Assembly (NCBI RefSeq): GCF_003003175.1
Contig: NZ_PVTY01000017.1
Coordinates: 18,288-53,946 of the forward strand
Origin: Nesterenkonia sandarakina
GTDB lineage: Bacteria > Actinomycetota > Actinomycetes > Actinomycetales > Micrococcaceae
DNA: 35,659 bases
Direction of reading: 5' to 3'
Shown in pieces: positions 23,767 to 31,688 of this stretch. Made by a program: the position numbers and the translations under genes. The notes beneath the pieces are model-generated. The model was not told the DNA's origin. It ran no database searches and saw only the letters and a program-made list of their open reading frames with translations. The first letter of the stretch is position 1; each line of letters begins with the position of its first letter.

Positions 23767-24465
23767 ATGGCATCACCGGTCCTTGAGACCCACGGCCTCG
23801 TGAAGACCTATGGGCACGCAGAGTCCGAGTTTCAGGCCCTGAAAGGGATCACCACACAGATCTGGAACGCCGAGAGCGTCGCGGTGGTCGGCAAATCTGG
23901 CTCCGGGAAATCAACCCTGATGCACCTGTTGGCCCTGCTGGATGCACCCACCCAGGGAAGCATCGTGCTCAGCGGACAGATGACGTCCCAGCTGGGGGCC
24001 CGAGAGTTTTCTCAGCTGCGCAACGAGACTTTCGGTTTTGTCTTCCAGCAGTTCTTCCTCAACCCGCAGCAGACGGTGTTGGAAAATGTCACCCTGCCCC
24101 TGAAGATCGCAGGAGTCAGCAAAGCCGAACGCAATCGGCGTGGCATGGAGACCCTGGAACAACTCGACATGGCGGAGAAGGCGAAGAACAAGGCCACCAC
24201 CCTCTCTGGGGGCCAGAAGCAACGAGCGTGTATCGCCCGGGCGCTGATCAATGATCCCACGGTGATCTTCGCTGATGAGCCCACCGGCAACCTAGACACC
24301 GCCACCGGCGAGATCGTCGAAGACATCCTTTTCGACCTGCACGCCCGGCGGATGATCACGCTGATCGTGGTGACCCACGATGAGGACCTCGCAGCGAAAT
24401 GTCAACGCCGCCTCATCATGCAGGATGGGCAGATCCTTCGGGAAGAACGCGGGGTTACCCCGTGA
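23767..24465 (+). CDS. ABC transporter ATP-binding protein, MacB/LolD type
   Basis: 232 residues. Walker A GKSGSGKS (42-49), Q-loop FVFQQFFLNP, signature LSGGQKQR, Walker B VIFADEPT and the H-loop VVTHDE are all intact. The ETFGFVFQQFFLNPQQTVLENVTLPL segment is typical of MacB-type ATPases that work with FtsX-like permeases in efflux of peptides or lipids. GTG of the permease overlaps its TGA, so the two are coupled. Confidence 0.93.
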   Translation: MASPVLETHGLVKTYGHAESEFQALKGITTQIWNAESVAVVGKSGSGKSTLMHLLALLDAPTQGSIVLSGQMTSQLGAREFSQLRNETFGFVFQQFFLNPQQTVLENVTLPLKIAGVSKAERNRRGMETLEQLDMAEKAKNKATTLSGGQKQRACIARALINDPTVIFADEPTGNLDTATGEIVEDILFDLHARRMITLIVVTHDEDLAAKCQRRLIMQDGQILREERGVTP

Positions 24466-25742
24466 GGACCCCAGACCTGATCGGTACCGCCGTATCAAAC
24501 ACGTCCCGATCAAAACTGCGCACCGCACTGACTGTCATCGCGATCGTGATCGGGGCATTCACCCTGACCGTAACCGCCGGCATCGGTACCGGGGTCAACA
24601 AGTACATCGACACCATGACGGCCAGCTTCGGCGATGAGGACCAGCTCTACATCCTCGATGAGACCAACATGGACCGGGCAGGAGCCCCTGGCAGCACCGG
24701 GGCCCCACCGGAATACGACCCCGAGACCGCTGGTGCAAGTTCCGAATTCGGTTTCATCACCCTCGATGCTGACGATATCGAAGCGATCCAGGGCATCGAC
24801 GGCATCGAAGCCGTCAACCCCTTGGTCTCTGTCACCGGGGAATATTTGGAGACACCCAACGGAACTGCATACGCGCTGAACCAGTTCGACGCCCCGCAGA
24901 ACGCCTCCGGCCTGGAACTCACCGCTGGAGCCGTCCCCGAGGGTGATAGCGAGATCACCATACCCAGCGCGTGGCTGGAGATCTTCGACACCGAGGACCC
25001 CGACGCTGTGCTCGGTCAGGAGATCGAGATCGGGCTGCTCAATACGATCGGAGAACCCCAGACCACCACGGCTGAGATTTCGGGGGTCACCGAAGAGGCC
25101 ATCTCTGGTCTGGGTGGGAACCCGATGCCCTCCGTCGCGCTCAATGATGCGCTGTACCAGTTGCAGACCTCCGGCATGGATATCGATGACCAATACATGG
25201 CGGTCACCGCAGTGGTCCCCGATCTGGAGGGTAACGAGAACGCAGTCAAAGCCGACCTGGAGGACCAGGGCTACCTGGCGATGACGGTCGAAGATCAAAT
25301 CGGCGCGATCCAGGGAATCATCAACATGATCACCTACATCTTGATCGGCTTCGCCCTGATCGCCCTGTTAGCAGCAAGCTTCGGCATCGTGAACACGCTG
25401 CTGATGAGCGTGCAGGAACGCACCCGCGAGATCGGGCTGATGAAAGCTCTTGGCATGAGTGGGGGCCGGGTCTTCGGCCTGTTCTCCCTGGAAGCCGTCA
25501 TCATCGGTCTGCTGGGCTCGATCATTGGCATCGGACTCGGCGTGATCACCGGGGTGGCCGGTAACCAGTACCTCACCAGCGGGCCCCTATCAGACGTTGC
25601 GGGGCTCACACTCTTCGAGGTCGACCCCGCAACCATGGGGCTCATCGGACTGCTCATCGTCGCGATCGCCTTCATCTCGGGCACACTGCCTGCCTCCCGC
25701 GCGGCACGAAAAGACCCCATCACCGCCCTTCGACACGAATAG
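24462..25742 (+). CDS. MacB/FtsX-like ABC transporter permease
   Basis: 426 residues. Membrane helix at about 22-45, a large extracytoplasmic MacB periplasmic-core-like domain (about 50-290), then three C-terminal helices of the FtsX family (INMITYILIGFALIALLAASFGIVNTLL..., ERTREIGLMKALGMS, and PASRAARKDPITALRHE at the end). The start is the GTG overlapping the ATPase stop. Together they form a mechanotransmission-type exporter. The adjacent two-component system suggests induction by an envelope-active compound, an inference from gene order. Confidence 0.9.
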   Translation: MRTPDLIGTAVSNTSRSKLRTALTVIAIVIGAFTLTVTAGIGTGVNKYIDTMTASFGDEDQLYILDETNMDRAGAPGSTGAPPEYDPETAGASSEFGFITLDADDIEAIQGIDGIEAVNPLVSVTGEYLETPNGTAYALNQFDAPQNASGLELTAGAVPEGDSEITIPSAWLEIFDTEDPDAVLGQEIEIGLLNTIGEPQTTTAEISGVTEEAISGLGGNPMPSVALNDALYQLQTSGMDIDDQYMAVTAVVPDLEGNENAVKADLEDQGYLAMTVEDQIGAIQGIINMITYILIGFALIALLAASFGIVNTLLMSVQERTREIGLMKALGMSGGRVFGLFSLEAVIIGLLGSIIGIGLGVITGVAGNQYLTSGPLSDVAGLTLFEVDPATMGLIGLLIVAIAFISGTLPASRAARKDPITALRHE

Positions 25743-25751
25743 GAACACCTC

Positions 25752-26240
25752 ATGACCTTGCCCACCGAAGACCTGCTCCAGCAATATGCCGACGATCGAC
25801 TGGCCCTGGCCCGGCTCAATGCCATGCAGCGAATTGAACAGTTCTCAGACGCGAACCTCACCATGCATGAGCTCCGCGTAGTTCTCCTGGTCGCCTCAGG
25901 AATCGCGCCCAGCAGAGAGCGTCTCATCACCGTCCTTCAGTCCCGGACAGACAGCACCATCGCTACCCTGGGCCAGCTCGTCCAGCAGGGGTATATCGAA
26001 CCAGTCGTTCCCGAGAACGACAGGCTCACCCCGACCGAGGATGCGATGAACCTCTTCGATGCCATGGCCGAACGCCGCGACATCACTATGGAACTGCTGG
26101 CCAATCTCGATCCGGACGACCTGGAAGCACTGGTTCAGGGGACCCGGGCGTTGCGTGTCGCGATGGAACTCGACGCCTCCGAAGAAGGTGGCCTACTCCC
26201 GGCGGACACCTTGACGCGCATGCACAACCACACCGGCTAA
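25752..26240 (+). CDS. MarR-like winged-helix regulator in the ABC operon
   Basis: 162 residues. LTMHELRVVLLVASG leads into a winged helix (RLITVLQSRTDSTIATLGQLVQQGYIEPVVPENDR), with flanking dimerisation helices. AGGAACACC precedes the ATG, 9 bases after the permease stop, so it is the third gene of the exporter operon and may provide negative feedback. Assigned to MarR-like proteins by pattern only. Confidence 0.7.
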   Translation: MTLPTEDLLQQYADDRLALARLNAMQRIEQFSDANLTMHELRVVLLVASGIAPSRERLITVLQSRTDSTIATLGQLVQQGYIEPVVPENDRLTPTEDAMNLFDAMAERRDITMELLANLDPDDLEALVQGTRALRVAMELDASEEGGLLPADTLTRMHNHTG

Positions 26241-26422
26241 GACACGACGTAGCGCCGGTGCGGCGGTCGCCCTTCCGACCCACGCACTGACCGCACCACA
26301 GAGGCATCATCTGCCAATCCTGCGCGATCCAATAGACCCCCGCTGGGTGATGCGGCCCAGCGGTGGACATGGTCTGCTCATCGACAACAGTGCTTCCCCG
26401 ATGAGCAGGGCATGTCATCACA

Positions 26423-26468
26423 GGGGTCGGTCATCCTGATTTTGCCCCTTCTCAGGATGACCGGCCCC
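26423..26468. terminator. 17-pair hairpin upstream of the general stress gene
   Basis: Stem 26423-26439 with 26452-26468 has 17 pairs, one of them G-U, and a 12-nt loop TTTTGCCCCTTC. It is followed by CTCCCCC rather than T. It could end the exporter operon or act in the leader of the next gene. Confidence 0.6.
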
Positions 26469-26490
26469 TCCCCCGACACCCTCCGAGCCC

Positions 26491-26510
26491 ACCACCTATT
26501 TAAAGGTGGT
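26491..26510 (+). promoter_or_regulatory. Second leader hairpin close to the ribosome site
   Basis: ACCACCT pairs with AGGTGGT around a 6-nt AT-rich loop. It ends 19 bases before the ATG at 26529, just ahead of the AGAAAGGA ribosome site. The position suits control of translation or an operator. Confidence 0.5.
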
Positions 26511-26528
26511 CATCAGAAAGGACATCTC

Positions 26529-27047
26529 ATGTCACACGTCTCTTCCCAACCCTCAGCAACCGACACCTCATTCCCCACATCCGGACCAAGTACCCCGGAT
26601 CAGCCCGACACCAGGACCTCGGCCGTGCTGCGAGAGTTCACGGACTACAACCAGGCGCAGCGCCTCGTGGACAGTCTCTCCGACGACAAATTCCCAGTTG
26701 AGCATCTTCGCATCGTGGGTCTTGGCGTCCGTACTGAGGAACAGATCACTGGACGCATGACAAAAGGTAGAGCCGCCCTCGCAGGAGCCGCTGGCGGCGC
26801 CTGGTTCGGCGTACTCTTCGGCGTGTTAATCGGCCTCTTCGCTCCCGGAGCTATCTGGCTGACGGTCATCCTCGGAAGCGTGGCCTTTGCCGCCTTCTGG
26901 GGAGCCGCATTCGGATTCGTCGCTCACTGGGCCACCCGAGGCAAGCGAGACTTCGCCAGCATCCAGACCATCAAAGCCGACCGGTACGCCGTCATGGTCG
27001 ACGCGCAGTACTACACAGAAGCACGGAACCTCGCCGAGAAGATCTAA
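26529..27047 (+). CDS. YflT/GSP17M-type general stress membrane protein
   Basis: 172 residues. A Ser/Pro/Thr-rich N-terminus (1-40) precedes the domain AVLREFTDYNQAQRLVDSLSDDKFPVEHLRIVGLG, characteristic of general-stress-protein 17M (YflT-like) domains. Two adjacent glycine-rich membrane helices follow (about 83-135) and a short cytoplasmic tail. AGAAAGGA sets the start at 26529; the longer frame from 26412 crosses the strong hairpin. Function in the family is unknown beyond stress association. Confidence 0.83.
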   Translation: MSHVSSQPSATDTSFPTSGPSTPDQPDTRTSAVLREFTDYNQAQRLVDSLSDDKFPVEHLRIVGLGVRTEEQITGRMTKGRAALAGAAGGAWFGVLFGVLIGLFAPGAIWLTVILGSVAFAAFWGAAFGFVAHWATRGKRDFASIQTIKADRYAVMVDAQYYTEARNLAEKI

Positions 27048-27722
27048 CGGAGCACGGCTGAGGACCACGCTGTTCGCTTCACCGGGCGTATAGAACAACC
27101 CCAGCCGGCGGATCACTCGGCGAACTCCGCGTGCACCGATAATCGATCGTGTGTCACCGGCGTGATGTCCAGCAGTGTCAGCAGTCCCTGAACTCCGCCA
27201 GACCAGCTCGAGCCTCGGTCAGCGTCCCTAAGGGCACCATGCTCACAGGTGACAAGCTCAACCAGGCATGACAGTGCCGTAAGAGCATCGGTTACACGCT
27301 GGAACATCAGTGCCAGCACCCCGCCAACCGGGTCATCATCACTGGATAGCTCTCAGCCTCGGCGGAGACAACTCTCCTGCCGATCAGATCACCACGAGGC
27401 AAAGTCAGGCCCGGACAACGGCGGAGCCACCGGCAACGCTACCCGCGTCTCCCCACCCCACCGGTTAACAAGACACCACGAATTATGAACGGCTCAGCAC
27501 CTGTTACGGGCAGTCCGGGCCCCATCGGCGCTGAGCTCGTGGGTCGAGCTGTTTCAATCGATCGGGCCCGGCAAGCGGGCGGCCACAGAAGGGGCAGGAT
27601 CACTGTGTGACCTGCATTCTCTCCAATGCCCAGGTCTGTCTTAGGATTTTCAGTCTCCCCCAGCAAACGAAAAGTGGTCCGCGCACAGACAATGGAACTC
27701 ACCAATCGAGGCGACCATCCCG
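27048..27722. other. Gene-free interval
   Basis: About 675 bases. Short open frames exist on both strands, but none has a ribosome site, recognisable motif or convincing composition. I see no strong repeat. Possibly decayed coding sequence. Confidence 0.4.
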
Positions 27723-28238
27723 TCAGCTTGGTCCTTTCCTCTCCAGGGCTTGTTGCAAACACCTCAACCCGTTGTACATCCGCGTCCGCAGTGTCCCCAC
27801 CCCCACTCCGGTCCGTTCCGAGAGCTGCTGGTAGGTTATTCCCTCTATTTGCACAGCTGCAATGACCTCGCGGTGCTCCGAGATGAGGCCTGACAGAGCT
27901 TCATAGAGGTCTAATCTCTCCTCCATGAGCCGGTCCTCGATGGCTGATCGACTCTCCCACTCCGCGGTCTCTCGCTGCGCTGGCGCCACTCGTCCAGCGC
28001 GGGCACGCAGCTGATCAGTCACGATGTTCCTCATGATGGAGAACAACCATGTCCTGCCCGCACCATCCTGAGCGGTATAACCGTCTCTGTCGTGCCCCGC
28101 GCGCACAAAGGTCTCTTCCACACAGTCTTCGGCCACGGAACGGTCGCCCAGGGCGTTGAGCGCGAATGCAAACAGGGGCTCCGCATTCTTCTCGAAAGCG
28201 TCAGAAATATCGAAAGACGCGTCAGCCTGGTCACGCAT
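27723..28238 (-). CDS. ECF-type RNA polymerase sigma factor
   Basis: 171 residues. Region 2 (AEPLFAFALNALGDRSVAEDCVEETFVRA and WLFSIMRNIVTDQLRAR) and region 4 (LISEHREVIAAVQIEGITYQQLSERTGVGVGTLRTRMYNGL) are both present in the usual compact ECF layout. Start at MRDQADASF (28238) is preferred because GGGGTGGAG lies upstream; the in-frame extension to 28301 has no ribosome site. No anti-sigma gene lies directly downstream, where it would be expected; a candidate lies 650 bases upstream on the same strand. Confidence 0.87.
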   Translation of the reverse strand: MRDQADASFDISDAFEKNAEPLFAFALNALGDRSVAEDCVEETFVRAGHDRDGYTAQDGAGRTWLFSIMRNIVTDQLRARAGRVAPAQRETAEWESRSAIEDRLMEERLDLYEALSGLISEHREVIAAVQIEGITYQQLSERTGVGVGTLRTRMYNGLRCLQQALERKGPS

Positions 28239-28886
28239 CCGCTCCACCCCTCTGTAGCTCAAGACCTGCATAACGGCTCTCTCGGTGAAACTGTCAAGCA
28301 TCGGGGCCCCGCTCGCCTGCGGCTACACCCGGGGGAATATAGAGCCACCGGCCATATAGGTGGTGTTTCAAAGTTGTAGCACCGTCTGCACATAGTAACT
28401 AAAGTCGATATATTCGCAACTTTACTCCTCACAGGTGCCGCTAGAGCCATAGGCCTGACACGACTTGATCTCTTTTGCGACGGCATCGCCTTCCGCGACG
28501 ACTACACATCGCCACGCACAAGGGAACATTCTGTTCACTCCGCGCATCGAGCATCCCCGCGCGAAGACCATTGAGTCCGACAGGGATGGAGATCAGGAGT
28601 CCCTGAGAGCTCAATTCCACGACGATGCACAACCCGCGGAGGTCCCTCTAGGCAAGTCGGCGATGCCACAGGTAGTGGCCGAGTCTGGAAGAGGCATGGC
28701 TACCGCGACGATGGCACTGGACCAGCTCAGCCACGTGATCAATAACGGCTACGCCTGGACGCTGGCAAGGAAGCCCCGTCCAGCGGAGTCCTGGTCTAGA
28801 ACCGTGGACAACCCGTTCAAGGACCACCATGAGCGGTGCTCGGGTTACCTAGAGCCCCCCCCCGGACCGCCGATGACAGTTCTCTG
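28239..28886. other. Interval between sigma factor and anti-sigma-like gene
   Basis: About 650 bases with no convincing gene. AT-rich at 28330-28430, where AAAGTTG (28370-28376) and CAACTTT (28417-28423) form an inverted repeat that may flank the sigma promoter. A run of nine C (28855-28863) lies just past the stop codon of the anti-sigma-like gene. Confidence 0.4.
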
Positions 28887-29150
28887 TCACGAACGCGACC
28901 AGCTTCTGTCTTCTTCGGCAATCTTGGCAAGGATGCGCTCCTCGAGCCCATCGGGCACACTGCCCTCCCGCCAGGTGATGTCCGCCGCGTCGAGTCGTTC
29001 GACCGTCGTACGAAGCTCATCGACCTCTTCGTCGATCGTGGGGTCCGCAGCGCGGGCCTGCTTGAGCTCTTGCCTCTCATCATCACTAAGATTCCCTGTC
29101 AAGGCTCCAGCAATGAGACTCTCCCTGCATAAATAACTGTCATTCACCAT
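28887..29150 (-). CDS. Small anti-sigma-factor-like cytoplasmic protein, possibly truncated
   Basis: 87 residues. SYLCRESLIAGALTGNLSDDERQELKQARAADPTIDEEVDEL resembles the N-terminal sigma-binding domain of RskA-type anti-sigma factors, which sits before a membrane helix. Here the protein stops at EEDRSWSRS, where the membrane helix would follow, and nine G (minus strand) lie 23 bases beyond the stop. GGGAGGT fixes the ATG at 29150. It precedes rather than follows the ECF sigma gene. It could be a natural soluble version, or a gene shortened by mutation. Family is a tentative call. Confidence 0.55.
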   Translation of the reverse strand: MVNDSYLCRESLIAGALTGNLSDDERQELKQARAADPTIDEEVDELRTTVERLDAADITWREGSVPDGLEERILAKIAEEDRSWSRS

Positions 29151-29210
29151 CCGTCTTACCTCCCGCGTTTGGTTAACAACAATTGTATGACGTGACGCCA
29201 CGACGCGCCC

Positions 29211-29238
29211 AGAGTTACAACAAGAGTTACAACAAGAG
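29211..29238. repeat. 12-bp tandem repeat, 2.3 copies
   Basis: AGAGTTACAACA occurs at 29211-29222 and 29223-29234, followed by AGAG. It lies 61 bases upstream of the anti-sigma-like start and could be a protein-binding array or slippage product. Confidence 0.65.
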
Positions 29239-29430
29239 CCCCCTTTTACCGGGTCTACGCGGCTAACGAGGTGACACGCTCCGTGCACCTCCCATGTCTC
29301 AGTCCTTTCGCGAGCAGCGGGAGATACTGAACCAAATACATTCTCATTTCATTCTCACCGTATAACATAATCGATGGTCAAATTCGTGCCGATATATGGC
29401 TTCCTTGCTCCATGATGCGTCCCCTAGGAT

Positions 29431-29478
29431 AAAGGAGACAGTCTGGCCCTAGGCCCCTCGAACCAGGCTGTCTCCTTT
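29431..29478. terminator. Bidirectional terminator-like hairpin
   Basis: AAAGGAGACAG (29431-29441) pairs perfectly with 29468-29478, with inner CTGG/CCAG pairs. It is A-rich on one flank and T-ended on the other, so it could terminate in either direction. Confidence 0.7.
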
Positions 29479-29498
29479 CAGGGAACATAAGAGGGCCG

Positions 29499-29532
29499 GG
29501 CCCCGCTGGCTACGCATCAAGCTGGCGGGGCC
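29499..29532. terminator. Second hairpin of the pair
   Basis: GGCCCCGC (29499-29506) pairs with GCGGGGCC (29525-29532) around an 18-nt loop, 20 bases after the first hairpin. The pair could be tandem terminators or a small structured RNA. Confidence 0.6.
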
Positions 29533-29815
29533 TCTCCGTGTTCGACCACGACCCCCGGGGCACCTTCGGCTTTTAATGGTCGCAAAGAGGCGCTGTGGCG
29601 CTCTCCGGTCGCCTTCGGGCGTCCAGGACTTGTATCCGCTTACTTTTCAGAACCATATTTCTCACTGGCAAAAACCTGGACGACGAGTTCTCATCCGTGG
29701 ACTATCCTTTTTTAAGTTACTTATTGCTAGTTAGGACTCCACATGATCGTTCGGAGGCAAGCCGAAGTTCGAAGGGTAGACCCTTGAATTTTCAACTGAA
29801 CAGTGAGGTTTTGAG

Positions 29816-30118
29816 ATGGCCCAGAAGGTAGAAGTAGTTCTTGTCGATGATCTCGATGGCAGCGAGGCGAGAGAGACGGTCACGTTTGGGCTGGATGCTC
29901 GTTTCTACGAGATCGACCTCAGTGAAGATCATGGCAAGGAGCTGCGCGAGACCCTGAAAAAGTACATTCGCAAGGGCCGCGCCATTGCACCACCATCACC
30001 ACAGAACGAAGCGCGACAGATCCGCCAGTGGGCGGTCAAGAACGGTTACGAAGTCTCTGGGCGGGGTCGGCTGCACCGCGACATTGTCGAGGCCTACCGC
30101 AACGCGAAAAAGCGATAA
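29816..30118 (+). CDS. lsr2: Lsr2 nucleoid-associated xenogeneic silencer
   Basis: 100 residues, full length for the family. N-terminal dimerisation domain (MAQKVEVVLVDDLDGSEARETVTFGLD) and C-terminal DNA-binding domain (about 62-100) with the AT-hook-like RGR at 83-85. It binds AT-rich minor grooves and silences foreign genes. GAGG lies upstream of the ATG. Plasmid-borne lsr2 is thought to quiet plasmid AT-rich genes; the AT-rich ietAS segment in this window is a natural candidate target (inference). Confidence 0.95.
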   Translation: MAQKVEVVLVDDLDGSEARETVTFGLDARFYEIDLSEDHGKELRETLKKYIRKGRAIAPPSPQNEARQIRQWAVKNGYEVSGRGRLHRDIVEAYRNAKKR

Positions 30119-30250
30119 CCACCCCCGAGCAATACGGTAGAGATGAGTGTGGCCTGGCAGGAGCTCTCCGCTCTTGCCAGGCCACCGTCGTCTTACTCAT
30201 CAGGTGCTCCCCCGCACTCAACATGCTGCGGTACCGCGCTGAGGGTGAAG

Positions 30251-30937
30251 CTAGAAGACGCGGAGCTTGTAGAGATCCGCGATGGACACCAGCTCGGGTG
30301 TGCCAGGCTCGATTGGGCCGGTCTTGGTCTCTCGGAACTCCGCCCCGCCGAAGACCGCCCAGCACTCGAACCGAGTATCCACCCGGGAGAGATATCTCAG
30401 CCCACCGTAAATGGGCCTGCCGGCGGCGTCGCGTTGGTCAAAGGCCCATGACGCGATAGCTCGGGTGAGTAGTCGGTTGCGTCCGCGGACACTGGCCACA
30501 TCGATGACCCCCTCCCCCAGGTCCACCAGCTCTGCGGCCATGGCGGTGGAAAGCACTTCGTGGGTGTGGGCGCTCTCCACGTCAAGGAAGGGCAACGGGT
30601 CATTTAAGACTGCTTCTGCGATGGTGCGCTTCTCTCGCCAATCCCGCGGCACTCCCCCGACCATCATGAAGCCGGGATCTTGTTCTGCCACGTGCTTCCT
30701 GATCGCCGGAGAGGGACGGAACCGGGCCAGCGTCTCCGCATAGGCACCCTCAAGGGAGCTCGCGAAATAGAGCACCCCATGTCCAGGAACGTCGAAGCGG
30801 TTACCGGCATGCTTACGCGGGCTATCCTCAGCAGAGATCTCTGACCAGTAGAACGGGTCATCCGCTCGAGCGACGCGGAAGAGCCGCGTCTCGTGAAGGT
30901 CCTTGATTGCCGGGGGCTCCAGGTGTTCAGGCAGCAT
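30251..30937 (-). CDS. RES-domain toxin (NAD+-degrading) of a type II toxin-antitoxin pair
   Basis: 228 residues. TRLFRVARADDPFYWS, then NRFDVPGHGVLYFASSLEGAYAETLARF, carry the RES-type conserved residues (Arg47, Glu68 by this start). The family depletes NAD+ by phosphorolysis or glycohydrolysis, stopping growth. The ATG at 30937 overlaps the antitoxin end by 11 bases, so it is coupled; an in-frame ATG at 30967 is an alternative start. It acts as an addiction module stabilising the replicon. The C-terminal half (TGPIEPGTPELVSIADLYKL) looks complete. Confidence 0.85.
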   Translation of the reverse strand: MLPEHLEPPAIKDLHETRLFRVARADDPFYWSEISAEDSPRKHAGNRFDVPGHGVLYFASSLEGAYAETLARFRPSPAIRKHVAEQDPGFMMVGGVPRDWREKRTIAEAVLNDPLPFLDVESAHTHEVLSTAMAAELVDLGEGVIDVASVRGRNRLLTRAIASWAFDQRDAAGRPIYGGLRYLSRVDTRFECWAVFGGAEFRETKTGPIEPGTPELVSIADLYKLRVF

Positions 30938-31292
30938 TGAAATACGCGCGTGCTGCGGCCATGACATCCCGGGCCGAGCCGTCACGGATCGTTTCAGCCG
31001 GTGATGCGTCATCGAGCTGCGGATTCATCCCCATGAACCATGCCCTGATCGTGGCAGGTTCTTCCTTCTGCCGCAGGAACGTGACCACGGTGTCGAGATC
31101 CCGGACTCGCTTCTCTGAGTCATACCGGATGCCGTGCCCCCCGGCCCAGCGCTGCAGCGACCGGCTGTCGACCTCCATGATGAAGGACAGCAACGACGGC
31201 CCGAAGACCTCCGTGAGCTCTTGGACGATCTCCGAAACGTCCCTGACCGGGAACTCCGCAGCAGAGTGCGTCCGCACCGTCTCACTCATCAT
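30927..31292 (-). CDS. Xre/MbcA/ParS-type antitoxin partner of the RES toxin
   Basis: 121 residues. The C-terminal half (RVRDLDTVVTFLRQKEEPATIRAWFMGMNPQLDDASPAETIRDG) is the MbcA/ParS (DUF2384) toxin-binding domain. The N-terminal half supplies the dimerisation/DNA-binding helices (SLQRWAGGHGIRYDSEKR). AGGAGG at 31298-31303 gives the ATG at 31292 (31289 also possible). It precedes the toxin, the usual order, and is expected to repress the operon through the upstream inverted repeat. Confidence 0.82.
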   Translation of the reverse strand: MMSETVRTHSAAEFPVRDVSEIVQELTEVFGPSLLSFIMEVDSRSLQRWAGGHGIRYDSEKRVRDLDTVVTFLRQKEEPATIRAWFMGMNPQLDDASPAETIRDGSARDVMAAARAYFNAA

Positions 31293-31311
31293 GGCCACCT
31301 CCTAGTAGAAC

Positions 31312-31334
31312 TAGTGCAGTCTATTGTCGCACTA
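31312..31334 (-). promoter_or_regulatory. Probable operator of the toxin-antitoxin operon
   Basis: TAGTGC (31312-31317) and GCACTA (31329-31334) form an inverted repeat separated by 11 bases, 20 bases upstream of the antitoxin start. On the minus strand a GACAAT hexamer lies between the arms, in a position where a bound antitoxin would block RNA polymerase. Confidence 0.6.
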
Positions 31335-31436
31335 ACGTCGCCGATTTGTCTGCCACGCCGGGCTCGCCGATCGTCTCAACGTGGTTTTGGGGTACGTCAA
31401 CTGCCAACTCCTTGAGCCTCAGTTGCGTCACCTCTC

Positions 31437-31688
31437 CTATGACCTGGCGAAGTAGTTGGCGAGAGCTTCGTTAACGATTTCTTGCTTCGTCTTGCCGGTT
31501 TCGAAGCTTGTGCGCCGGATCGAGTCCCGCGCAGATTCAGTGATGCGCGTGGATAGCGGCACTAGCGCTTCCTCTTTGGCAGGAGCCGACGGCGTAGCCG
31601 GCGCGGCGTGGGCCGTGGGGACTCCCACGGGCTCATCTGCCGCGGGCTGGATCGGGATGCGGGGGGTGCGAGGCTTCATTTGGGTCAC
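31437..31688 (-). CDS. Ribbon-helix-helix partition partner (ParG-like ParB)
   Basis: 83 residues. A Pro/Ala-rich flexible arm (about 1-42) is followed by a ribbon-helix-helix domain: VPLSTRIT strand, then ESARDSIRRTSFETGKTKQEIVNEALANYF. This matches the ParG/Omega class of centromere-binding proteins that accompany short ParA proteins (type Ib partition). GTG at 31688 is chosen because AAAGGA lies upstream and it overlaps the parA stop; an ATG three codons later also works. The likely binding target is the palindromic region upstream of parA. Confidence 0.78.
   Translation of the reverse strand: MTQMKPRTPRIPIQPAADEPVGVPTAHAAPATPSAPAKEEALVPLSTRITESARDSIRRTSFETGKTKQEIVNEALANYFARS

Larger units (their letters stand above)
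29151..29815. other. Long regulatory/untranslated interval upstream of lsr2
   Basis: About 665 bases without a credible gene. It contains a 12-bp tandem repeat (29211-29238), an AT-rich patch (29335-29400), two strong hairpins (29431-29532) and a further AT-rich patch (29640-29790) that should hold the lsr2 promoter. The sequence is unusually AT-rich for this window. Confidence 0.5.

Noticed and set aside
27113-27319. Short minus-strand frame in the 27.0-27.7 kb gap
   Set aside because: No ribosome site or motif; the region has competing frames on both strands of similar length.
28465-29136. 223-codon plus-strand frame opposite the anti-sigma-like gene
   Set aside because: No homology recognised; its last part is antisense to a gene with a good ribosome site, and no start signal is seen.
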